DNA from: Chloranthus sessilifolius
Taxonomy: Eukaryota; Streptophyta; Magnoliopsida; Chloranthales; Chloranthaceae
Assembly (NCBI GenBank): GCA_021018995.1
Contig: CM037588.1
Span: 81,999,765 to 82,063,764, forward strand
DNA length: 64,000 nt
Direction: 5' to 3'
Position numbers and translations under genes: made by a program
Shown here: in pieces, positions 35,717-46,553 of the stretch
How positions within the stretch are numbered: position 1 is the stretch's first letter
How the letters are laid out: each line of letters starts with the position of its first letter
The notes under the pieces: model-generated
Told to the model about the DNA's origin: nothing
Databases searched by the model: none
What the model saw: only the letters and a program-made list of their open reading frames with translations

Positions 35717-36407
35717 TGTTAAACAACTGTATCATATGTATTCTACTCATGTTTGTTTTGTAGTTTTTGCATAGTTTATTCTTCTCTATTTTTAGTCATG
35801 TTTACACTAAATTCGAAAAGTTATAATATGTGAAAAATTAACTCGCAAAAGAAAAAAGTACATTTCGAAAAGTTTAATTTTCTTTTCGAAAAGGATCTGG
35901 ACCTGTAACTAACTACTCGAACAGATTGTTTTGCTTTTCGAATAGTTGTTTCTGAAGCCTTTTCCTTTTCGAAAAGTTGGTTCTGAAGCTATTTGCTTTT
36001 CGAATGGTTCTGATGCCATTCTCTTTTGTAAATAGGACTGTTTTAAACTTTTTGAAAACTTCAAAGATACCTTGTGAATATCATTTTGAGCATATTTAAA
36101 CCCTTTCGAAGCAAGGATTTCATATTCGAAAGCCTTCTCAGAGCGTCCTGTTTCACAGAAAACCCTTTTTCTTTCCTTCCTTGCGTGTTTTTAGAATTCA
36201 GCCCCAATTTTCTTCATATTTGTTCGACGGATTGCACTTGAAGAGAGGGACTTTTTGCTTCTGATTCTGGTGGACTTCATCAAGCGATCAACAAGTTCAA
36301 ACAAAACCCTAGATTTCGGTATTTTTCTGTGCGTTTCCTCTGTTTGTGTTTTGCAAATTTTAATTTGGTATCAGCATTCATTGGGGGAGATTCAAACAAA
36401 GTTTTAA
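35717..36407 (+). other. Element E spacer before the env-like gene, with TTCGAAAAG array
   Basis: Non-coding. Between 35810 and 36130 the motif TTCGAAAAG or TTCGAATAG recurs about nine times, mixed with TTCTGAAGC. The same motif fills the promoter side of the LTR (28430-28660). The region could drive or regulate the env-like gene that starts at 36408. That is inference. Confidence 0.6.
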
Positions 36408-38801
36408 ATGGGGAAAGCTGAAAAATCCTTGGCTGCAATGTTCCAAAAATCTTCTGCTAAGAAAATTAGCAAATCCACTCCAAAAGGAAAAGCAAAAACC
36501 TCAGCTAAAAGGAAACTATCGATGGATAAAGCTGACAAGATTGAGAGAGGAAATAAGGTTAGATATGAGGAACCCACCCCCACAGCTACTGCTAGTCCTG
36601 AGCCTGAGCTTCCTCCTCTGCCTTTGCATTTGGTACTGCGAAACCCATTCATTGAAGCTCAGAAGCTGATCCCAGAGTTTATTGTTGATGAGACCTTTTT
36701 CTACAACAAACCTGAATGTCAGTTATCTTTGAAATACATTAAGGATGCCTCACTGAGCAATATCCTAACTTCGCTTCCAGAGAAACTTTATCCGCAAATG
36801 GTGAGATTATGGTACCAAAACTTGGTAAAAGTGAAAGAGAAGGATGCTGATGTCCCTACTCTTGTAATTTTCATTGATGATTGCGATTTAATTGTCACTT
36901 ATGAAGACATTGGAAATGCTTTAGGGATACCATTTCAATATGATCCTGCTGGTCTGTTGGCCGCATAAGAAACAACCTCTTTTAGAGAAATGGCTGCACA
37001 TTTAACCCAAGGCATAGTTGGAACTGGACAATCCATCATGAGGAGAGACTTAGCACCTCAATTTTTGCTGATGGATTCTATTTTGAGGGGATGTTTTTAT
37101 GTCACTGGGCACAGCCAGGAAAGAAGGACACCAATTTTAGAGGCTCTTTTTCATTTCTCTAAGGGGAAATTCTTCATTGCCCCTATGTTGATTTTTGAAG
37201 TCATGGCTGATATTAGTACCAAGCTGAAAAAGGAGCAGAAGTTAGCTGGAATACCATTTGGTAGGTTGATCACAGCCCTACTAAGAGCCAAATTTGACAT
37301 TGATGAGCAAGAGCCATTTGAAGTTATATCTCCTCATGCTTTTGGGAAAAAGGCTTGGACTACAAGCCAAACCATGTTGAATAGAATGAGGGAGGAAGGC
37401 CAGCCCTCATTTGCCATTGAACACCATACAGACCACCATTACCCAAGAATCTGCTTTATCGGACCACAGGTGACCGGCTCTTTGGCACCTATTTCAAGCG
37501 GTGACATTGAACAAAATTTGTCCTTCTGGTGACCAGCTCTTGTTGCATCCATTGTTGAAGAAGTTATCATCTTACCCACTTCACCTAGCACAGCTCCTAT
37601 TCCCTCACCCATTCCAGCAGTCCCATCTCCCATAACCAACATAATCCCAATTGCAGATCCCCCCTCTACACCAACCACTCCAGCCATACTCACACTACCA
37701 ATTTCTCCCAACAATGTCCAAGATTTAGCCCCAGATTTTGTTGAACAATCTCCTAGCACTCCTCTTCTTCAAAGTTTCTCAGGATCACCTGCCCATTCAA
37801 CTCATACACCTGAAATAACTCATACCCCTGAACCTGAGATATTCACTACAGAGGCCTATTAATCATTGATGGGATCTATCTTGGAGAATATTGGGCTTGA
37901 ATCTGTACCTATACCTAACCCTCCTCATTTCACCCATTTGGCTACTTTCCCCTTCACAGCCATTTCACCCATTGCACCTCAACCATCTACTTCAATTTTA
38001 CCAGCCCCTACTCTGCATACCACACCCACACCTGAATCAATTAGCCAAATATTTACCTTTCTCCAATCCATCCAAGCCCAACTACAGATCAACACCGACA
38101 ATCAGTCTGTGACAAATTCCCTTCTCAAAACCTTAGCCTCCACATCCCAAACAACCACCTTAGCCACTGTATCTGCTGTTGCTGACCATGCTACCCAAAC
38201 AGATTCAGAGGTAATAGTTTTAGATTCACCCATCGCCGTTGTGTCTGATCATGCTACCCAATTTGAACTTGAGGCACTACCTTTGGATACACCTACACCC
38301 ATCCTTAATGTCGCTAATCAAGCCGCCCAAACAGACCCTGAGGTCATACTTTTGGACTCCTCTGCTCCCACTGCTGGCATACCTTTGGTCCCCTACCACT
38401 CCATTCTCATTCCCAGATTTGCCACTCTCAAAAGGGCTATGGAAGAGGACCCTTATATCTGTCGCGATGTACTCAAGGGGTTAGCTGATCTACAAGATTA
38501 CATTAGAACCCCTTATGAAGACCAGATTCGGAAATTGGAGTTGTTCATGAAATTTGAGAGAGAAAAGATGCAGGACCTGCTAGGTCAAACTTTTCAGATG
38601 GTTAGGAATGAGTAGCACAAGGTCACCATGTTGCAAGCACAACTTGAGCAGGAAAAATTGAGGGCTACTAGACTTGAAAAGTATATTGGCCTCACCAAAA
38701 AGATCAAATCTCAGGAATACAACGAGCTGCAAAACACAATCCAGGAGAAGGCTAAATCGAGTTCAGACTCTAATACTGATTTTAGTTACACTCGGCGATG
38801 A
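36408..38801 (+). pseudogene. Element E env-like gene (Athila post-pol ORF), broken
   Basis: One frame of 798 codons from ATG 36408 to TGA 38799-38801, interrupted by TAA 36966, TGA 37530, TAA 37859 and TAG 38613. The N-terminus is Lys-rich (KKISKSTPKGKAKTSAKRK). A conserved globular block follows (LRNPFIEAQKLIPEFIV, RLWYQNLVKVKEKDADVP, GIPFQYDP, SQERRTPILEALFHFSKGKF, FGRLITALLRAKF) that matches element A's gene. A Pro/Thr-rich middle holds three ~22-residue repeats around ATQTDSE/AAQTDPE. The C-terminus is strongly heptad-like (LQAQLEQEKLRATRLEKYI). I see no signal peptide or transmembrane segment, so a true envelope is unlikely. Function unknown. Confidence 0.75.
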
Positions 38802-40624
38802 CTCGATTCGATCCCATTGAACCAACTTATGATACAGATTTTGACCCCAGTTATTAGATTACATTGTACATGTTTGTTTTGTGGGTCTGAGATATGTACC
38901 TCTGGTTTTCTGTTAATATTTTGTTCATTAGTAATTACTATGCATTCCTTTTCTTTCTTCTCTGACATTATGCTTTTGTTTGATTGCTTCTTTGCTAATG
39001 TATTTAGGACCAGTGAGGTCACTGCTCATCTTTGGTTTGGGGGTGATGTAGCAGAATTACCAATAGTTTAGTTAAAATCAGTGCAGCTTATGATCACAAC
39101 AGAATTTTTGAAGATAAAGTAATTTTCACACCTGTTGTTTTGAAAAATGAGGAAGTTAAAATTTTTTTAAAAACTGATTTTTAGAGTAATTCCAATACCT
39201 TCATGAAGTGAATGTCAGAAAATTTTCAAAATAAAATTGATGTTTTAAGTAAACCTAAAAAGAGAGAAAACAGTGATGATATACCTCAGGAATTTGATAG
39301 AAAACTACACCTAGTGAGACTTGGGCACAATGTATTCTTTGGGTATGAATTGGCATGGCAATTTTTTCTGCTCTAGGGACTGTTGAACCTGCTTACTATC
39401 ACTAGAAGTTACACATATTCAAATTGAAATAACTTGATAGCAATCATGATATTAAAGACAGGATGCAAGGCCTCCTTTTGGACAGTTTGAACTTCAAAAA
39501 GCCCCACCTTTTGAAACTGCCTTTGATACACACCAGTTGAGCTTTATAAATCCAAGATTTCTTTGTAACCTCATCAACCAACCTAATCAACCTCATCGAG
39601 CTTAACCCTCACTTTGAAAATTCAGAAGGTAAAGGAAAGGAAGTTGAAGAAAGGAGAGTTGGGTAATAGTTTGGTAAAAGAAGAAGAAAAATAATTGAAG
39701 GCAATGATGTATCAACAAAAGAAATGTGACACTCCAGTCAATGTGCTTTGAAAAAAAAAAAAGTCAGAAAAAGTCATTTCATTGGGAATTTGAAAAAAGA
39801 AAGAGAAAAAGATGGCCACTTTGGCTCTGAAAATTCAAAGAAGAAGATGAAATTGGGCTGAAATAAAGAAGATGTGTCTACCACTTCCTTACCTTGACCG
39901 ACCTCTTAATTTTGAATTCCATTCCACCTCTTTATTCTTGATAAAGTTCACTCATAAGCCACAGTACCACCCAAGTCAAAGTCCTTACTGATCAATGATG
40001 GATTGTTTGTCACATGGAATAAGGATTTGTGTAATCTATGGTGAAAAAAGCGGTGAATTGAACTAAAAGCAATGCTTATGCTCTTGCTTACAGTCCTATT
40101 TGAGGACTGTAATTGCTCTTGAGCTGTGTGAAATAGTACAACCCTCATATTTGCATGGTGAGTGAAAACCCTGGTGAGAGTTGAGTTTAAAATCAAATTA
40201 TTTGGGGTAACATCAAAATTGAATTTTCAAATAGAAGGCAAGTTTTTCATTAATTTTTCTTATAAAAACTTTTTGACACCAACTAAGTGAATGGTAAAAG
40301 GAATTACAGCTGAATTTTAGTTTTAAACTAATGTTTTCTTGAAGATCTTTTTATAACTTGACTGATGCAGGTGTGAATAACCTGACTGGATAAAAGTCTG
40401 CTTTAACAGAACTGCATTGATATTAACTGATTTATTGGAGAAGTTTGTGGGTACCTTCACTGAAAACCCTCAGGAGACTTCACTCCTCCACTGGGGATCA
40501 CCTAGGGGTTTATAAGGCTTGTTGCATATGCTAAATGCAACTGTGTTCCCTACAAAAGTGGCTTTTTATTCTGTTTTCAATTTTGTCTTTGCTCAGGGAC
40601 TAGCAAAGCTTAGGTTTGGGGGTG
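38802..40624 (+). other. Element E 3' region with two PPT-like tracts
   Basis: Non-coding and AT-rich. The functional PPT (TAGGTTTGGGGGTG, about 40611-40624) abuts the 3' LTR. A second tract, TTTGGTTTGGGGGTG, is at about 39031-39045, 1.57 kb upstream. Element A has both, at equivalent places. Homology to A in this region is patchy. Confidence 0.7.
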
Positions 40625-42441
40625 TGTTGAGAACTAGAAAATACCATTTTCCACCCTTTAACCTGGGCCTTGATAGACCTTTGAGAAAACTAAATAAGTG
40701 TTTTAAGTGCTTGTGTTACAGCTAATAATAAAGACAGGTTTAACCATGAAAGCAGCCTAAAAGTGCCAAAAAGATGTTGATTCATGTTGATCCAAAGGAA
40801 GAAAGAGAAGGGACAACCTCACGAGCTGTCAAAATGCCTAAACTAAAGAGGACAAAGGCCTTGTTGTAACCTGGAAAGAGGTGTGGAGCTATTCGAACAG
40901 AAGAATGCATTACGGAGTGCTTTTCGAAAAGAATCTAAACTTTTGAAAAAGAACCTGAACTTTACGAAAAGAACTAAAAGCTCCAGGCTTAGTTTTTGAA
41001 GAGCACCTGAACTCTTCAAAAGGATTTCTGACCTATTCGAAAAGAAGGGAACTCCTTGCGAACAGCACCAGAACTATGCGAAAAGAGCTTCAGAAGTCAC
41101 AGTACCATGCGAAAAGTTTCCCAAACTATGTGAAATGGTATTCTAAAGATTCCTAGCATCTGCAAGGGTAATTTAGTAATCTTTTACAAGTGCCCCGATG
41201 CATTTAAAAACCCAGGGACATTCCGAAAGATTCTGAGCATGAACTAATGGTATATTCCACCCCATGTGAGCACCCGAAGATGAAATCAATTGGCGGGAAC
41301 TTTTAGAAGTTCTAACAGATTTTTGAAATACATAACAGAATTGATGCTTCTGTCATCTGATTGGTTGAACCAAATGAAGCAGTTTTGATTGGCCAAAACA
41401 GATCTGGATCCTTGTGCTCGACTCCCATTGGTTGATACAGATCTAACCAATTTTGATTGGTCGATACACATCTGAGCTAGACTTGGGGGAAATTATAAAT
41501 AGATGAACCATTTGCCCAATTTGGGCATCCAGATTTTGAGTTTCATTTCTACTGCCTCATTTCCAATTCAGATAGCTTGTCTGTAATTCAAAAGAGAATT
41601 ATATTCAAGACTACAAATCCGAGAGTTGTTTAAGCTGTGCTCTATAATTGTAATGGTGAATTTGAAAAGGTTGCTGTGAACCATACGTTCTCAATTGGAT
41701 TCGTGTTGAGGGTTCCCAGTGATCTCCTTATTGCACTAGACTCCTTTAGATTTACTATTTTTTAAGCAATTTCCCTTAATTCATTATCCCTGTGAGAATT
41801 TGTGTTTGTAACATAATCTCTCACAGAATATGTTGTGGTTTTTCTCGTTTTAGAATTAAGGGTTCAGATTAAAGACTATTGGATGGTTTGTGGCCATTGA
41901 AGTGGACAGACCATAACCATAAGTTTAACCCTAACCCTTGAGTTAGATTACTTTCTCTTGCATCTGTGCTTGAAGCCAGATGAAGATTGGATCACATCTC
42001 ATTTGATCTACATTTATTCTCATTCTTTTTGCATCAAGGACAAAATCAAAGTTAGATATTATTTCTCCATTCTTATTAATTTACATCAAAATCTCCCCAA
42101 CTCAGATCTGGATCACTTAGTTTTAATTTTACTTTTATCATTTTGTTAATGTGACAAATTCAACCTCCCATATTATTTGCTCTATAGATAGGATCAGAGG
42201 CCAGATCTGGTAGCTCGGATCTGGAGGTTTATCTTACATTTTAAATAAATTCCCTGTGGACGATCTTTTACTCACTTACATTTAAAACTTGCTACAATTG
42301 GCCCTGATCTTACAGGCTAATTAATTTCTCTCTGTGCTGATATTTCCTTATTCGTTCTAATTTTCCAAATTCAGTAACATTCATCATTCGCAAGTATGTT
42401 TTCAACATACAAATAAATCATGCACACTTAGTGCAACAACA
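40625..42441 (+). repeat. Element E 3' LTR
   Basis: Starts TGTTGAGAACTAG, ends GTGCAACAACA, and is followed by the target duplication gactc. It lacks about 56 bp present in the 5' LTR (junction at about 41583), where the ends of the missing piece share a short CTG. TATAAATA lies at about 41494-41501. Confidence 0.95.
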
Positions 42442-42446
42442 GACTC
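42442..42446. other. Target-site duplication of element E, right copy (gactc)
   Basis: GACTC immediately after the 3' LTR, identical to 28142-28146. Confidence 0.95.
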
Positions 42447-43014
42447 GGCACTGCGAGATTGGATATCGGTATCCCCCTATCCTGATGCCAGTAATCATGG
42501 CCTAATCGATGGGCATCAAAGTCATCTCCGCATACGACATGTGAAAGGTCATCGTCTCGAGGCGAAACCGTTCGATTAGAGCCTTCAGATAGGCGGCGTC
42601 AGCCCTCATGGCGAGGTAGGATAGAAACTCTCCAAAGCCCACCTGTGTCAGCAAGACCTTCACTACGGGGGGGACATAGAGGTAGAACTCATGAAAGTCA
42701 ATCCACCCCCCACGGAACACAATGTTGGGCAGGTCCTGAACTCAAGAAAATAGGCATCAAACCGCAGTGGTAAAGCAAAAACTGCATAATGGAAATAAAT
42801 TGAACCTCTCTTTTACCTTGCCCGCTATCCCGAAATTTGAAATATGGGTATGCTGTTGGTGAAGGAGGCCGACCCGGGCGGCCTCGCCCTGCATCTCGAG
42901 CCATGGGCCCACTCTTCGATCTACCCAGATGAACTGCTACCCCCGTGGGTCGTACACTATCTCAGGCCCCTCCTCGTGGCCCTCCTCAGGAATATGCTCA
43001 CCCTCGCCTGACAT
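42442..43014 (-). pseudogene. Element D antisense PMD gene, exons 1-2a
   Basis: The 5' part of the PMD gene. ATG at 43014; exon 1 is 43014-42817, exactly 66 codons, ending AAG before GTAAAAGAG. The intron is 42816-42736 (81 bp) and ends TTCAG. Exon 2 starts DLPNIVFRGGWIDFHE at 42735. Exon 1 contains VDRRVGPWLEMQGEAARVG and HQQHTHISNFG, and exon 2 contains LIERFRLETMTFHMSYAEMT, which aligns with the PMD motif 'ERWRPETHTFHLPCGEMT'. A TAG (codon 26) interrupts exon 1 and a TAG follows MPID in exon 2. Element E then splits exon 2. The two halves of exon 2 are one base out of frame even with E removed, so decay occurred elsewhere in the exon as well. Confidence 0.8.
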
Positions 43015-43481
43015 GCCGGGGTAACAAAAGGCAACCACAATAGAATAGATCAATGGTAAAGGACGGTTTTTGTGCTACATACCAAGGGAAGGTAAGTATG
43101 CTCACCCTCTCGCTATTCATTGTCAGGAAGTAAAGATGCACACATGCAGAGGCAAAAAAAAATAAAATATTAAGCACAAAAAACAAAATCCCTTTTAGGT
43201 TGAAAATGCAAAAAAAAATCCCCTCCTTTCTATCTTAGAATGTAAATAAAAAAATAATAATAAAATAAACCCCACTTTCTTTTATGTTAAAAAATAAAAA
43301 CCATTTTAAAAAAAAATCGTCATCAAAACCAAAGGGTCCTTCCTTTATGCAAAAAAAGGGGGGTTTTAGAAAAAACAAACAAAAAATCCTCTTCTTCATG
43401 GTTCATAAAAACAAAGAAAAATAATAAATAAAGCCCCTTTTCTAAGCACCAAAAAAACATAAACAAAAATTATTATTGTTT

Positions 43482-43518
<37 letters not shown>

Positions 43519-45632
43519 GCATTAATAAAACCCATAAAACCACAAATATAAGGCATTATTTAGGAAAAACCATTCACACATCATCAATCAACATGCTTAC
43601 AATGGAAATAAACTATTTTTCATCTAGGAATGCAAGATCATGATCATATTTGCAAGAAAAAGAAAGAAAAATTAAAGAACATAGGTGTTAAATGGTTACC
43701 TCTTAAAAGAAAAAGGGGTCTTTGATCTAGCGTAAGCCGACGATCGATCCACACAAGCAAAGCAACGACAATGGGGCACGGGTAGAGGCAATGTAAAGGA
43801 ATTCTAGGAGGGGGGCGGTTTTCGGTTTCAAAGAGGAAGGAGGGGGAGAAAAATTCAAAATAAAACCCCTAGCCTGAACTCGGGCTGTTCAAATTCCCCC
43901 CAGCCAAGCCTGGTGCAACTAATAGTTGCGCCAGGAAAAATGTTTCCCACCTTTTGCAATAGTTGTGCTAGGCTATTTTGAGGCCCCTAGTGGCCTGGTG
44001 CAACTAATAGTTGCGCCAGGCACTTAGGCCGGGTCATGGGCCTGGTACAAGCCAGATGGGAAGACCGGTCCCCCCACTCTTTTTGTTTGTTCTGTTACTC
44101 CCGGCATATGCACGCGCTCCCAAGGCATCACTTTGATCATCCTTCGACTTGCCAAGAAAGTTGTGCTAAAATAAAAGCATATCGAGATCAATGAGCACCC
44201 CGGTCCTACGCAGGAAAATATAAAGAAAAATCTAAAAAAATCCCCACAGAGAAGCCGAAAGTATTCACAAGAAAAATCCACATAAAATAATGGCTTCAGA
44301 ATTCAAAAAAAATCAAATAAAATGATAACTTCAAAACTCCAAAAGAATCACATAAAATAATAGTTGAAAAATGCAAAAAAATCGCATTAAATGATAGAAA
44401 AATCAAAATCAGATTTGTATTCCACAATGCAGTTGTACCATACTAAAGTCCTGAGTCGAAGGTTCGCCTTGGATTTTTGGATCCTACTTTAAGGAAGGAG
44501 CAACAATGTCGGTCCCGGTCAAACAGTCAATGTTTCGATCGAGTCGACTCCACTGCTAAATCTTTGCGATGAGCGCTTTATTTTGGATTCATATGAACTT
44601 AAGTATCTTAAGCTTTAGATTCTCTGTTGAAAAAGGCAAATCATTGGTTGAGACCAACTTGTTGAGAATGAGATTATGTGTCAATCAAACTACGTGCAAC
44701 CATGCATTCAAAAGGGTTCATTTCCCTTTTTCTTTTCTGTAGACTTAAAATCTATATGGGCAGCGATATCCCTGTAAAGTGTATGCCATGCGTCTGGGTA
44801 TTCATATGATGGTCATTGGTCCCCGTAAATTATACCCGGGAGGGTCCGGGTTGGGGCTTCCATCCCCTTTGTTGTTGCTTCTTGCCCCTGATGGGTGCAT
44901 GATTATGCATAGTTAATTGATATTTATGATCATTGTTAGCAGAGACCAGGATTGGATGTCCCTTCATGGAGATACCCAAATATTTGGTTTAATTTGTTCA
45001 AGGTAATCAAAGCTGGATGCTCTAAACCATGTTAGTCTAAGGCATTGCTTTCGAAAACGGCATGCACTCCCAAAAAGCGTTGTGACATCTATTCACTTCG
45101 CTCGGGCACTCATGCTAAATAAACTTCGGGGTCGATGGGTTCGCCCATAGACCTCGAACCCTGCTTTCAGCAGGGGCAACCGCGAACAGTCACATGGGGC
45201 CATCAAATGCCTTGTAGGATTGAACGTAAATTGTGGAGCCTTGCGTATGCTTACTTCACGCCTATCTTTTAATGTGAGTCGATCCCCCCCATTTTACTCA
45301 TGAAGCTGTTGCATTCAGAATGAATTTTAAACATCATATACCTTCAAAATCATCCTGAGAAGCAATCATCTTTCCCATCTATAGGGAGTTCGCAACTCAT
45401 TCTACTTCGAATATGCCCAGTAATGCCATTGAGTGCTTGGGAACTAATTACATAGAGAAACGAATGTTTGGCCTGACGTCCCAGGGCTTTTATTTTCTCA
45501 CCATGTTACTCATTTCATGTTTAAAGTTTGTTCTGAATACAGCGGACCCATAAGTAATGCCTTGGGCCTCTTCATATGTCTCTTTTTCTTTGGCATTCGA
45601 TCATTAGTGATTGGATACCAAAGAGGGGCATC
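43015..45632 (+). other. Element D 3' non-coding region
   Basis: 2.6 kb without a supported gene. It holds many A-runs (43160-43480), a (TA)n run at 43487-43515, palindrome cluster 3 (43909-44020), and at its end the polypurine tract AAAGAGGGGCA (45620-45630) right before the LTR start TGTAAACACC. On the minus strand it is the upstream region of the PMD gene. Confidence 0.65.
43909..44020. repeat. Palindrome cluster 3 of element D (three copies)
   Basis: Two copies (43909-43935 and 43994-44020) are almost perfect 27-bp palindromes: arms CCTGG-YGCAACTA, centre A, then TAGTTGCG-CCAGG. A decayed, shorter copy lies midway, at about 43950-43973. The cluster is about 0.9 kb upstream of the PMD start codon. 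Confidence 0.88.
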
Positions 45633-46052
45633 TGTAAACACCCACATTTAGCCCAACGCCCGATCGAAACACCTTTCAAGAGAGATGCAATTCTGAGCTT
45701 TGGATGACATGTATGGAACCTTTAGGATTCCCCCTAGAACCCTTAGGAACCTTTCCAAACCCTTAGGAATCACCCTAGATCCGTTAGGAACCTGACTCAA
45801 ATCTTTAGAAATTAATCCTAACCATTAGAACCCGTTCTGAACCTAAACCTAACCTTATGAAGCAAATGGTTGAGGAGGGGTGCACCGAAAGTAGCTACGA
45901 CCCTCTATTATGATTGAATCTCATACCATTGAAAAGTAAAGGTCGTCAGCTTTCCAACGGTCCAAGAATCACCCCAATCGGAGGTATACATCAAAAGATA
46001 TAATAAACCAAGCCTAGAGGAAAAAAGTGTAAATTAATGTGGGCCCCCTAGG

Positions 46053-46264
46053 GATTTGGAGCAACTAATTGTTGCGCCAGTTATAATTTTGCCTGGCACA
46101 AATATTAGTTGTGCCAGGCCAATTCTCCCAGATTTTAAGCCTAGCGCAACTAATAGTTGCGCCAAGGTTAAAGTCGGGCCCCACCCTCGCGAACTAACTT
46201 CTAAGCACTGTTTAAAACTATTTTACTGTACATTTGCTTGGTGTAACTATTAATTGTGCCAGGC
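46053..46264. repeat. Palindrome cluster 4 of element D (four copies, inside the LTR)
   Basis: Copies lie at about 46056-46080, 46092-46118, 46141-46164 and 46237-46263. In the second copy both arms changed together (TGGCACAA with TTGTGCCA), which keeps the pairing. The cluster is about 280 bases upstream of the TATA box, so it sits in the U3 promoter region. Confidence 0.85.
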
Positions 46265-46544
46265 ATATGAATAGTAACCTCTGGATTTTGTCCTAAAAAT
46301 CATGATTGGGGTTTGACTTGTTGACCACCTTGACCTTTGGGGTGTGTTTTGCTAGTTCTGTTGCACCCATTTCCTACCTATTTACAACCCTTCAAGTGGC
46401 TTAAGGCCTCACCCCATCATCCACCATTGGAGGACCTTCTCACACATCTCAATGCTAAAAAAACCCTAGGAATCCTTAGATGTGAGATTACCTAATTGCT
46501 AAACCCATTGAGCTCCTAAGTAATCTCCTAATCCACCCATTTCC

Positions 46545-46553
46545 TATAAATAG
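46545..46553 (+). promoter_or_regulatory. Putative TATA box of element D LTR
   Basis: CCTATAAATAGAGACCCCCA, a textbook plant TATA context, about 0.73 kb before the LTR end. The 5' LTR has lost the equivalent sequence. Confidence 0.7.

Larger units (their letters stand above)
28147..42441 (+). mobile_element. Element E, complete Athila-type LTR retrotransposon
   Basis: 14.3-kb plus-strand Ty3/gypsy Athila element with two LTRs (1868 and 1817 bp) and a perfect 5-bp target duplication. The order is LTR, gag-PR-RT-RNH-INT, spacer, env-like gene, 3' region with PPT, LTR. It is inserted in exon 2 of the PMD gene of element D. The LTRs are visibly very similar, so it is the youngest layer of this nest. 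The PBS region is deleted and all genes carry nonsense codons. Confidence 0.95.
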
